Positions 20,306 to 28,088 of a stretch of 64,000 bases of DNA are shown here, piece after piece (within the stretch, counting starts at the first letter, position 1; each line of letters starts with the position of its first letter). A program made the translations under genes and the position numbers. The stretch is from assembly GCF_001468135.1 (NCBI RefSeq), contig NZ_LNYU01000085.1:306104-370103 (forward strand), in the 5' to 3' direction. The notes below the pieces were generated by a model, which saw only the letters and a program-made list of their open reading frames with translations, did no database searches and was not told the origin of the DNA. This DNA comes from Legionella santicrucis. Lineage in GTDB: Bacteria; Pseudomonadota; Gammaproteobacteria; Legionellales; Legionellaceae.

Positions 20306-21688
20306 ATGACATATCCGCACAAAAAACATATCGTTCTGTCCGAGCAAATGAATGAGTTAAAAAACAGAATAACTCAGTTGCAACAACAGCAGAAATTATC
20401 ATTTATCGAAAAAATCAATAAAAGGGGAAATTTGTCAAAATTTTTTCTAGATGGTGTGCAAAAAATACTTGATTTTGTCACATCAATCATTACCTCCAGC
20501 AAAGAATTACCTATCATTGGATTTGTAATGCGAATGATTTCAGCAATTCCCAATGCAATAACCACATTGACTGATAAAAAAAGTTCTGTTGGAAGTAAAA
20601 TTTTAGCTACGACGCTTCTTTTAGTTACAACTGGTTTTGGTATTGCAGCTTTTGTTCTAGGCGGAATAGTATCTGCCGGGATTGGATTGGCTTTCGCTTC
20701 GCTTGGTACTCTTATTGAGGGTATTTCATTACTAAGCTCGATAATAGAAAAATATCAATCCGCAAAAGCATATAAAGAAAAAAAAATATTTATGGACCTC
20801 ATGGAAAAACGAGATTTATCTGCGTTAGATGATACCTACAGGGAGCGATTAGAGATTCGTGCTTTAGAACTAAAGTTTTTACTCAATAAGCCAAACTCCC
20901 TATTTAGTGAACGAATGGAAGAGGAACTGGAGTTTATTAATACGATTAGAGCTCAAAAAGGCTGGAAACAACTTCCTTTTTCTGATGATAGCCTTCCATC
21001 TAAACTTTTAGGTTTATATCAAGAGCGTGATGAAATGCTGTTATATTTAAAGAAAATGATACAAATTATTGAAAAAGAGGACATGACAGGAACAACAGTT
21101 GGAAACTCACAACTCATTGAATTAGTGAGTAATCTCCAACATGAGATCACTCAAATTGATGAAGATATTGAAAAAATTACTGAGCCATTGCACAAATTGA
21201 AACAACAAAACTTATTAGCCAATGAGACTATTGCCAAATCCTATACAAATTTTGCGCTAGGTGGGGTCGGGGTGATTCTGTCAGTTATTGGATTAATGGT
21301 GCTTATTAGTGCATTTGCTGCGCCACCTTTAGCAGGTACTATTTTATTTGGATTTGGTATTGGGCTTGCATCATTTGGATTGATTAAATGGGGCGTTGAG
21401 CAATATGCCAATAAGGAAGATAAAAAACTCATCAAGGAGCGTACAAAAGAGCATGAGGACACGATACTTGAAGAAGCACTTGATTGCTATGAGCACGAAT
21501 TGTCAAAAGAGTACCAGCATGAAGGAAAATGCAGCTATTCGACAAGCTTAAGAAATATTCTGTTATCGAGTAAAACAAAAGAAGATGTTCTTGAGAGTAA
21601 AGATTTGATAAAAACATCTAAAGCATCAGCACCTAAGGAACCTGAAGAAAAAAATCGGAGCTTTTCCAATATTAGTTATTATAAATGA
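20306..21688 (+). CDS. Membrane/coiled-coil protein of unknown function
   Basis: 460 residues, not recognised. N-terminal Gln-rich coil ('LKNRITQLQQQQKLSFIEK'), a hydrophobic hairpin around residues 95-150 ('TTLLLVTTGFGIAAFVLGG'), a long charged helical region (150-310), a second hairpin at about 312-360 ('GVGVILSVIGLMVLISAFAA'), and a Lys/Glu-rich end. Layout resembles the preceding gene (helix, hairpin, helix, hairpin, polar tail), suggesting related roles. No enzyme motif is visible. The gap to the preceding gene is 128 bases and holds no evident gene. Confidence 0.55.
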   Translation: MTYPHKKHIVLSEQMNELKNRITQLQQQQKLSFIEKINKRGNLSKFFLDGVQKILDFVTSIITSSKELPIIGFVMRMISAIPNAITTLTDKKSSVGSKILATTLLLVTTGFGIAAFVLGGIVSAGIGLAFASLGTLIEGISLLSSIIEKYQSAKAYKEKKIFMDLMEKRDLSALDDTYRERLEIRALELKFLLNKPNSLFSERMEEELEFINTIRAQKGWKQLPFSDDSLPSKLLGLYQERDEMLLYLKKMIQIIEKEDMTGTTVGNSQLIELVSNLQHEITQIDEDIEKITEPLHKLKQQNLLANETIAKSYTNFALGGVGVILSVIGLMVLISAFAAPPLAGTILFGFGIGLASFGLIKWGVEQYANKEDKKLIKERTKEHEDTILEEALDCYEHELSKEYQHEGKCSYSTSLRNILLSSKTKEDVLESKDLIKTSKASAPKEPEEKNRSFSNISYYK

Positions 21689-21832
21689 GATAAATTTTAC
21701 ATAATTAAAATCGCTCTATTTTCATTAGATTTCAAGGGACGGCTACATCCAGCTTTGCAAGAACCTAATGCTGATTCAAATAGATTCACATTCTTGGATC
21801 TCACCCATAAACTGAATCTTCGATACATCTCT

Positions 21833-21876
21833 TAAAAACTCAGTCTAGCTCAACTTTCTCCGACGTTCTATGGTTT
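21833..21876 (+). repeat. Left arm of a 44-bp inverted repeat
   Basis: Matches the reverse complement of 22421-22464 at 39 of 44 positions, including a perfect 25-base core (21841-21865, reverse complement of 22432-22456). With its partner it brackets the small secreted-protein gene at 21987-22313, making a unit of about 630 bp. It may be a terminal repeat of a MITE-like element or two opposed copies of an intergenic repeat. No transposase is present. Confidence 0.7.
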
Positions 21877-21986
21877 GTAAGCAGATCAAGTTGTCAACAG
21901 CCCCTAATAATAAAAAATAAATAATGTGCTATATTTTAAGGGTTAATATAAATCTGATGCAGATCCTAAATATAAGGAATAAAAAT

Positions 21987-22313
21987 ATGAATAAGTTATT
22001 TGCAAGAATGAGTATATTTACTTTATTAATGAGTATGAGTTTTTGGGGTTGGTCAGCAGGAGCTTGTAAGGCTATTGCAATCTCCTGTATGCAAAATGGT
22101 TATTTTAAGGGTGGAGAAAGCTCAGGAAAAGATTTAATGAAACACTGTGTAATACCAGTAGTAGCAGGTACTAAAACATTACCTAATACAAATTTTAGTC
22201 CAGAACAATTACAACAATGTAAGATGGCATTAGCTGAAAAAATGAAGGATAAAATGCAACAACAGTCACAAACCCAGCAACAGCCACAATCCCAACAACA
22301 ACCACAACAATAA
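21987..22313 (+). CDS. Small secreted protein with Gln/Pro-rich tail
   Basis: 108 residues. Signal peptide (about 1-24: basic start, hydrophobic core, 'WGWSAGA'), then a compact domain with four cysteines ('ACKAIAISCMQNGYF', 'MKHCVIPVVAG', 'LQQCKMALAEKM'), then a low-complexity tail of Gln/Pro/Ser ('QQQPQSQQQPQQ'). Start ATG 21987 follows AAGGAAT; the frame is open further upstream but without a signal sequence there. No known family recognised; probably periplasmic or secreted, with two disulfides. Lies between inverted repeats. Confidence 0.65.
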   Translation: MNKLFARMSIFTLLMSMSFWGWSAGACKAIAISCMQNGYFKGGESSGKDLMKHCVIPVVAGTKTLPNTNFSPEQLQQCKMALAEKMKDKMQQQSQTQQQPQSQQQPQQ

Positions 22314-22365
22314 AAAATAACTCTTTTTTCCTTAAACTGTTTCTTGAGTTATCTCTGAGTACACT

Positions 22366-22382
22366 CCGCGGCTTGTCCGCGG
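22366..22382. repeat. CCGCGG hairpin
   Basis: CCGCGG-cttgt-CCGCGG, a GC-rich palindromic stem in otherwise AT-rich DNA, inside the inverted-repeat unit and downstream of the small secreted-protein gene. Could act as a terminator stem or be a dispersed intergenic repeat. Confidence 0.5.
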
Positions 22383-22420
22383 GGGGTATGTTTTAGCACA
22401 GTCCTCCTGAATTCCGTGGT

Positions 22421-22464
22421 AAGCCACGAAACGTCGGAGAAAGTTGAGCTAGACTGGGTTTTTA
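22421..22464 (-). repeat. Right arm of a 44-bp inverted repeat
   Basis: Inverted partner of 21833-21876 (39 of 44 positions, 25-base perfect core at 22432-22456). Confidence 0.7.
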
Positions 22465-22475
22465 GAGGCAAGCAT

Positions 22476-22528
22476 CCCCCTGAGCAGATACGTTTAGAGA
22501 TGCCAGGAGGATTCAACTCCTAAGGGGG
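22476..22528. other. Nested stem-loop region downstream of the pdh operon
   Basis: Outer stem CCCCCT / AGGGGG (22476-22481, 22523-22528) encloses AGGAG / CTCCT (22505-22509, 22517-22521). It lies just beyond the 3' end of the minus-strand dehydrogenase operon. A structured terminator or 3' UTR element is possible. I do not read it as a tRNA. Confidence 0.3.
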
Positions 22529-22546
22529 AAGTGGCTCTTTTATTAT

Positions 22547-23659
22547 TTATTCCATTTGTAAGGATTGTATTACCGAGCCTAAGAAGCGAGTTGCTTCACC
22601 ACCTGTAACTGCTCTATGATCAAAACTAAGTGATAAGGGAAGAATATTATGTACTTCTATCTTTCCTTCGACAGGAACAACCCCCTGATAAAGCTTGCCA
22701 ACAGCTAAGATTGCAACCATGGGTGGAACAATAATAGGGCTTGCAAAGCGACCAGCAAACTTTCCAAAATTCGACAGTGTAATCGTAGCTCCTTTCAATT
22801 TGTCTGCTGTAATCTCACGATTACCCACTAACTGTTTAAATTCATTAATCATAGTGCGTAATTCGGTATCAGAGCGTTTTCCTGCATCATGGATAACAGG
22901 AACAAATAACCCCTCCTCATTGTCCATCGCCAAGCCAAGATGTACCTCATTAAAACACTGTCGTGCGCCATGTTTTGTATCAAACCATGCATTTAATGCA
23001 GGTTCATTTTTAGTGGCTTCAATTATCGCTCTAATGAGACGAACGGTGATATCAGTGCCAGATTTCCAGGCGCTTATATCTGCCTCATCAAAGATGCTTA
23101 CAGGAACCACTTCGGCGTGTGACTGCGTCATGCTATTGAGCATAGCACGTCTTACTCCACGCAGAGGTTCAAAACCTACGGGAACTTGTGCGTTTTTATC
23201 TGCTTGGGCTTGAACATCATCTCGAGTGATGACCCCAAATTCTCCTGTACCTTTTACTGTAGATAAATCAACACCGAGTTTTTTTGCAAGCATTTTTACG
23301 ACAGGAGTCGTTTTTATGCGATTTTGAGCAGTGTGTTGTATCCCAATAGTAAAAGTATCTTCGGATATTTCACTACTCTCTTCTAGATTGCCAACAACTG
23401 TTCCCTTATCGGCTGCTTTTGCAACTGACGATGCAAAGGCAACCAATGGTTCTCCTGTTTTAATAATATCACCTGGTTTGCCGTATAATTTACTTATAAC
23501 TCCTGTTTGTGGGCAAGGAACATCCACTACCGCCTTAGCTGTTTCCATAGAAACTAGGGGTTGATCTACAACAACAGTATCTCCTTCTTTGACAAACCAC
23601 TCATGAATCTCAGCATCAGGTAAGCCTTCACCTAAATCAGGTAGATTGAAAATATTCAT
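22547..23659 (-). CDS. pdhC: 2-oxo acid dehydrogenase E2 (dihydrolipoamide acyltransferase)
   Basis: 370 residues. Lipoyl domain at 1-75 with the lipoylated Lys42 in 'SMETAKAVVDVP'; E1/E3-binding domain around 115-150 ('TTPVVKMLAKKLGVDLSTVK'); catalytic core to the end. The C-terminal active-site block reads 'SFDHRAVTGGEATRFLG': the His is present but the usual DHRxxDG has Thr-Gly in place of Asp-Gly. I know such HRxxTGG forms from some other bacterial E2 proteins, but the function should be that of an acyltransferase with altered active-site polarity. Third gene of an operon with E1 alpha and beta. The two-subunit E1 fits pyruvate or branched-chain substrates. Confidence 0.9.
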   Translation of the reverse strand: MNIFNLPDLGEGLPDAEIHEWFVKEGDTVVVDQPLVSMETAKAVVDVPCPQTGVISKLYGKPGDIIKTGEPLVAFASSVAKAADKGTVVGNLEESSEISEDTFTIGIQHTAQNRIKTTPVVKMLAKKLGVDLSTVKGTGEFGVITRDDVQAQADKNAQVPVGFEPLRGVRRAMLNSMTQSHAEVVPVSIFDEADISAWKSGTDITVRLIRAIIEATKNEPALNAWFDTKHGARQCFNEVHLGLAMDNEEGLFVPVIHDAGKRSDTELRTMINEFKQLVGNREITADKLKGATITLSNFGKFAGRFASPIIVPPMVAILAVGKLYQGVVPVEGKIEVHNILPLSLSFDHRAVTGGEATRFLGSVIQSLQME

Positions 23660-23661
23660 TA

Positions 23662-24636
23662 TTACTCCATTATGCTCATAACACTGTTTTTAATACGTGT
23701 AACACTGGGTATGTATTGCTTTTCCAGTTGGAAATAGGGCATTACTGTATCGTATCCAGTCACCCTTTGAACAGGGGCTATTAAATCAGCCATGGAATTT
23801 TCCATAATAAGGGCTGAAATTTCAGCGCCTACACCACAAGTTTTTGCTCCTTCATGCACAATAACACAACGTCCAGTTTTTTCTATTGAGGCCAAAATTG
23901 TTTCTATATCTAGGGGTTTAATTGTAGCGACATCAATTATTTCACAAGAAATTCCTTCATCTCTTAATTGCTTCGCTGCAAGTTGCGTTTCATGCAAACT
24001 GGCTCCCCAGCTTATTAAGGTAACATCATCACCTTGTTGTAGGGTGAAACACTTACCAATGGGAAGTGCCTCTCCATTATCCTCGACAGGTTGTTTAACA
24101 AGGCGATAAATACGCTTTGGTTCTAGAAAAATTACTGGATCGGGATTACGCATTGCCGCTAAGAGCAAACCATAAGCACGCTTAGGCGAAGAGGGTATAA
24201 CAACTTGTAACCCTGGAATATGAGCAAATAATGCCTCAGTGCTTTCAGAGTGATGTTCTGGAGCTCTGATTCCTCCACCAAAAGGAGCTCGAAAAACGAG
24301 AGGGCAATGTAGGCGCCCACGAGTCCTGTTGCGCATACGAGCCGCATGAGAGATAATTTGATTCATAGCAGGGTAAATAAAACCCATAAATTGAAATTCG
24401 GCAACTGGCTTTAGGCCTTGTATGGACATTCCAATTGCTAGCCCTGCGATCATTGATTCTGCGAGAGGAGTATCAAATACTCTTTTTTCCCCGAAGCGTT
24501 CTTGTAATCCTACTGTTGCGCGAAAAACCCCACCGTTTTTACCTACATCTTCTCCAAAAACCACTACATTTTCATCGTGAGCTAACTCATAAGCTAAAGC
24601 CTGAGTCACTGCTTCAATTAAAGTAATATCAGGCAT
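23662..24636 (-). CDS. pdhB: 2-oxo acid dehydrogenase E1 beta subunit
   Basis: 324 residues, transketolase-like fold. 'ITLIEAVTQALAYELAHDE', 'VVVFGEDVGKNGGVFRAT', 'RVFDTPLAESMIAGLAIGM' (Glu that activates thiamine diphosphate) and 'SWGASLHETQLAAKQL' are E1-beta motifs. Pairs with the alpha subunit whose stop codon overlaps its start by 8 bases; E2 follows 2 bases downstream. The tight spacing shows a single translationally linked operon. Confidence 0.94.
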   Translation of the reverse strand: MPDITLIEAVTQALAYELAHDENVVVFGEDVGKNGGVFRATVGLQERFGEKRVFDTPLAESMIAGLAIGMSIQGLKPVAEFQFMGFIYPAMNQIISHAARMRNRTRGRLHCPLVFRAPFGGGIRAPEHHSESTEALFAHIPGLQVVIPSSPKRAYGLLLAAMRNPDPVIFLEPKRIYRLVKQPVEDNGEALPIGKCFTLQQGDDVTLISWGASLHETQLAAKQLRDEGISCEIIDVATIKPLDIETILASIEKTGRCVIVHEGAKTCGVGAEISALIMENSMADLIAPVQRVTGYDTVMPYFQLEKQYIPSVTRIKNSVMSIME

Positions 24637-25702
24637 TTGTTGCTTCCTCCATAGCTATTGCACGTTGCTCAATCAAATACTCAGGTAGTTCAGCATAATG
24701 ATAATCAAAAATACTAGTAATGGGTTGGGTTTTCATGTTCAGATATTCATTAACTGCTTTCTCAACTTCTTCTGAACACTTGATAACCAAGTTCTCCTCA
24801 TCTTGCGCATTCCATATCTTTTGCTCCATGAGAAACTCTTTAAAGCGTGCAATAGGCTCTTTCGGTTTTGCTTTTTCTACATCATCACTGGGTTGGTATC
24901 GAGTTGCATCATCAGCAGTTGTATGATCGGATAAACGGTAAGATAATGCCTCAATTAAAGTTGGCCCATCACCTTGACGCGCTTTTTCAATGGCATTTCC
25001 TATGATCTGTCTTGTTGCTAAGATGTCATTGCCATCAACTTGCATGCCAGAAAAACCGGCAGCAATTGCTTTTTGTGCAATAGTTTGTGTCCCCGTTTGC
25101 TTCTCTCTGGGAACTGAAATAGCCCATTGATTATTATTTACTACAAAAACTACTGGTAATTTCCAAGTACCTGCTATATTTATTGCTTCATAGAAATCAC
25201 CTTCAGAAGTACCACCTTCACCAAGACAAACCACTGCTACACGAGGTTGATTTCTGTATTGGAAAGCAAAAGCGATGCCTGTTGCATGCAAACATTGCGA
25301 GGCAATGGGAACGCAGATAGGTAAGTCCTCAGAATTACAAGAAAACTGACTACCACGTTCATCTCCTCCCCAAAAAGCAAGAATTTCAGACATTTTTACA
25401 CCGCGTTGAAATTGTGCAGCATAATCTCGGTAATAGGGAACAAATACGTCTTCAGGGCGCATCGCATGGCCTATTGCCGCAGAAATTGCTTCTTGTCCAT
25501 TAATAGGGGCATAAGTTCCCATTTTTCCGGTTCTTTGTAACGCAATTGCTTTTTTATCAAAGGTGCGCGTAAGAACCATTATTTTATAAAGTTCTTTTAA
25601 TACGGTATGATCCTTGGCAAAATCAGGAAGTTGGCCTGCTAATTTTCCATGTTCATCCAAAAATTGAGTATAAGTAATGTCAAATTGAGCAACTGTTGCC
25701 AT
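24629..25702 (-). CDS. pdhA: 2-oxo acid dehydrogenase E1 alpha subunit
   Basis: 357 residues, first gene of the operon. Thiamine diphosphate binding motif GDG...NN appears as 'CLGEGGTSEGDFYEAINIAG' followed by 'VVFVVNNNQWAISVP' (E-G-G rather than G-D-G at its start). 'RTGKMGTYAPINGQEAISAA' is the E1-alpha entry signature, and 'ALSYRLSDHTTADDATRYQ' is the phosphorylation-loop region seen also in BCKDH E1 alpha. The upstream 420 bases to pabB are the only place for the promoter. An E3 (lipoamide dehydrogenase) gene is not here. Confidence 0.93.
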   Translation of the reverse strand: MATVAQFDITYTQFLDEHGKLAGQLPDFAKDHTVLKELYKIMVLTRTFDKKAIALQRTGKMGTYAPINGQEAISAAIGHAMRPEDVFVPYYRDYAAQFQRGVKMSEILAFWGGDERGSQFSCNSEDLPICVPIASQCLHATGIAFAFQYRNQPRVAVVCLGEGGTSEGDFYEAINIAGTWKLPVVFVVNNNQWAISVPREKQTGTQTIAQKAIAAGFSGMQVDGNDILATRQIIGNAIEKARQGDGPTLIEALSYRLSDHTTADDATRYQPSDDVEKAKPKEPIARFKEFLMEQKIWNAQDEENLVIKCSEEVEKAVNEYLNMKTQPITSIFDYHYAELPEYLIEQRAIAMEEATNA

Positions 25703-26122
25703 GTAGGCTCCTTGTCAATAAAGCGTGTGCATAGCATACTCACAAATGAATTTAAAAACCAGAGATAAGTAATGTGAGTTTGATTGAAAAGACATAGAAA
25801 AGTTGTATTTTGCTTACCAAGCAAAGGTTATCTTATAAGGCTGGTTATTAGCGGAGTGAGGACATAGCATATTAATATGAGATTTTCAGTTTAAACCGAA
25901 GTGGTTCACTATAAAAACCGAACTAGATATGGTGAAAGCAACTCGCTTTAAAGAAAATAGTCATGTTACATTAAAAATTATCGGGTTTGGAGATACTGCA
26001 TTTAGGTCTTTAACTTTATGCCTTGTACTCGATTTGCTTGCAGAATCCGGAGATAATTAAATTTTTTGCTCAACTGTATTTAGACTATTAAAGGCTAAAT
26101 GAATTACTTATGAGGATATATT
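25703..26122. other. Intergenic region between divergent pdhA and pabB
   Basis: 420 bases. Must hold the promoters for both directions. It also contains a 43-codon frame at 25929-26060 (+), M-V-K-A-T-R-F... to a TAA, with no Shine-Dalgarno and no recognised family; the same frame stays open 17 codons upstream of the ATG without a start. I would treat it as a possible gene fragment, not a gene. Confidence 0.4.
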
Positions 26123-27445
26123 TTGAATCAATTTGTACTATATTCTTTAGACTACTCTCCTTCTCTACCCGAATTGTATCAAAAACTTAGCCATCTTCCT
26201 GGTTTTGTATTACTTGAAAGTAGTGATCATTTGAGAGGACGTTATGATATTGTTAGTGCCTATCCTTATGATTTTATTCAAATTGATCAAAATATAAATA
26301 ATATACCACAGCTGGTGAATCAATTAAATCATATCTTATCGTCTCAATTGGCAGTAGCCGATCTTCCTTTTCAAGGAGGGGCCATAGGTTATATTTCTTA
26401 TGATTTTGGAGCAAGACAATTAGGAATCGATTCGAACGTACAATCGACATTGCAGGATATGCCCTTGTTAAATCTTGGTTTGTATGATTGGGCTATTATT
26501 GCGGATCATTATCAAAAATCGGTAACTTTATTTGCCGCAAACCTGCATCAGGCAACACAAGGAGTAGTCAAGGAAGTTTTAGATTTATGGCATGCCTCAG
26601 AAAGACAATGTAACAATGCCGTTCTTCAAAGCGATTTTACCCCTTTAATGAACCAAGAAAAGTATATCAAAGCTTTTATGGAGATTTATCAATCACTAAA
26701 AGAGGGTAGAAGTTATCAAGTCAATCTCACCCAGCCTTTTCTTGCTGCTTATGAAGGAGACAGTTGGGCTTTATATAAAAAAATCAGTAAACAAAATCCA
26801 GTGCCTTTCTCTGCTTTTCTAAGAACAACTGGCGCTGATATTTTAAGTTTTTCTCCCGAGCGTTTTTTGTATTATGATAATGGTCAATTAATTACATCAC
26901 CTATTAAGGGAACCATTCGACGATCTACTGATCCTCTAGAAGATGAACACTTAAAACTCGAGTTAGGCTCTTGTGAAAAAAATAAGGCTGAAAATGTAAT
27001 GATCGTTGATCTTTTACGCAATGACTTGGGCAAAATTGCTCAATCAGGCTCAGTCCAAGTAACTGGTTTATGTGAGGTCCAAAGTTATAATTCAGTTCAT
27101 CATTTAGTAAGCACAATAGAGGCTCAGTGCTTATCATCCGTTCAACCATTTGATGCATTTTTATCTTGCTTTCCAGGTGGCTCTATTACAGGAGCGCCAA
27201 AAATCGAATCAATGCGTATTATTAATGAACAAGAGTTGTATGCGCGTGGTGTTTACTGTGGTGCAATTGGTTATTTTTCGCGGCATGGGCGTTTTGATAC
27301 GAATATTGCAATTCGTACAATAACAGCTAAAGATAATTTTTTGCATTTAGCTGCTGGCGGAGGCATTGTTATTGACTCAAACTATGAAGATGAATATCGT
27401 GAATGTTTTATTAAAATGGCGGCAATTATGAATGGCCTCAAATGA
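26123..27445 (+). CDS. pabB: Aminodeoxychorismate synthase component I
   Basis: Converts chorismate and ammonia to 4-amino-4-deoxychorismate for folate synthesis. 440 residues from a TTG start preceded by TGAGGA at good spacing. Chorismate-enzyme motifs: 'GRSYQVNLTQPFLA', 'SFSPERFLYY', the PabB-specific 'SPIKGTIRR' whose Lys forms the covalent intermediate, 'DLLRNDLGKIA' and 'FPGGSITGAPKIESM'. Not fused to pabA or pabC. Overlaps the NUDIX gene by 14 bases, so the two are coupled. folK lies elsewhere in the window. Confidence 0.95.
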   Translation: MNQFVLYSLDYSPSLPELYQKLSHLPGFVLLESSDHLRGRYDIVSAYPYDFIQIDQNINNIPQLVNQLNHILSSQLAVADLPFQGGAIGYISYDFGARQLGIDSNVQSTLQDMPLLNLGLYDWAIIADHYQKSVTLFAANLHQATQGVVKEVLDLWHASERQCNNAVLQSDFTPLMNQEKYIKAFMEIYQSLKEGRSYQVNLTQPFLAAYEGDSWALYKKISKQNPVPFSAFLRTTGADILSFSPERFLYYDNGQLITSPIKGTIRRSTDPLEDEHLKLELGSCEKNKAENVMIVDLLRNDLGKIAQSGSVQVTGLCEVQSYNSVHHLVSTIEAQCLSSVQPFDAFLSCFPGGSITGAPKIESMRIINEQELYARGVYCGAIGYFSRHGRFDTNIAIRTITAKDNFLHLAAGGGIVIDSNYEDEYRECFIKMAAIMNGLK

Positions 27446-27935
27446 ATTAATAAGAAGTGGTTTTACAAATTCAGCAGTGATCGTTCTATATGAACAAGAA
27501 TCTGATTCATTAATTCTAACTAAACGAAGCGATCAACTTCGGACTCACCCAGGTGAAATCTGCTTTCCTGGTGGAGTGTGGGAAGAGGGTGATGAAAATT
27601 ACTATACTACAGCACTTAGAGAATTGAATGAAGAGCTAGGTATTAGCGCTAATCGTGTAACGCTAATAAGAGAATTAAAGATCCAAAAAACACTTTTAGG
27701 AAGCATTATTCATCCTTGGTTAGCAAGCATCAGCTCAGTACATCCTTATTATTTAAATACTCAGGAAGTGGTTCGTATAATTTCTATTCCCATGTCGTTA
27801 GTGCAAGATCCAAAAAATTATAGAACTTTTATGATTGAACGTAATGGACATCAGTATAAAACCTGCGAATTCACGGCAAATAAGGATTGGGTCTGGGGTG
27901 CAACAGCTAAGATAATGAAACAATTAATAAAATAA
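27432..27935 (+). CDS. NUDIX hydrolase, CoA-pyrophosphatase (NudL) type
   Basis: 167 residues. UPF0035/NudL signature 'LILTKRSDQLRTHPGEICF' runs into 'FPGGVWEEGDENYYTTALRE', then 'LNEELGI', completing the Nudix box with its metal-binding Glu residues. Family members hydrolyse CoA to 4'-phosphopantetheine and 3',5'-ADP. Translation is coupled to pabB by overlap; a folate link is only positional. Confidence 0.82.
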   Translation: MASNELIRSGFTNSAVIVLYEQESDSLILTKRSDQLRTHPGEICFPGGVWEEGDENYYTTALRELNEELGISANRVTLIRELKIQKTLLGSIIHPWLASISSVHPYYLNTQEVVRIISIPMSLVQDPKNYRTFMIERNGHQYKTCEFTANKDWVWGATAKIMKQLIK

Positions 27936-28041
27936 ATCCAGTGCTCTATTTTTTACCTAAAAGCTCATATTTGGTTTATCGTAATCGCTTAGCTTTAATA
28001 ACAGTATATCTTGTTAGGGACAGGTTTCCTCAGGAGGCATT

Positions 28042-28066
28042 GGTGCGTCAATAAAACGGCCGCACC
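28042..28066. terminator. Stem between convergent nudL-like and fadD genes
   Basis: GGTGCG / CGCACC (28042-28047, 28061-28066) with a 13-base A-rich loop, in the 153-base gap between two gene ends facing each other. Weak terminator candidate, no clear U-run. Confidence 0.3.
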
Positions 28067-28088
28067 TCATTAAGCCCCCAGACTATTT

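Noticed and set aside
22476..22528. tRNA-like fold with GATTCAA loop
   Set aside because: Only about 53 bases between the putative acceptor strands, and no anticodon or D arm could be fitted.
22695..23213. 172-codon plus-strand frame inside pdhC
   Set aside because: Shadow of the E2 gene, whose domains are complete on the minus strand.
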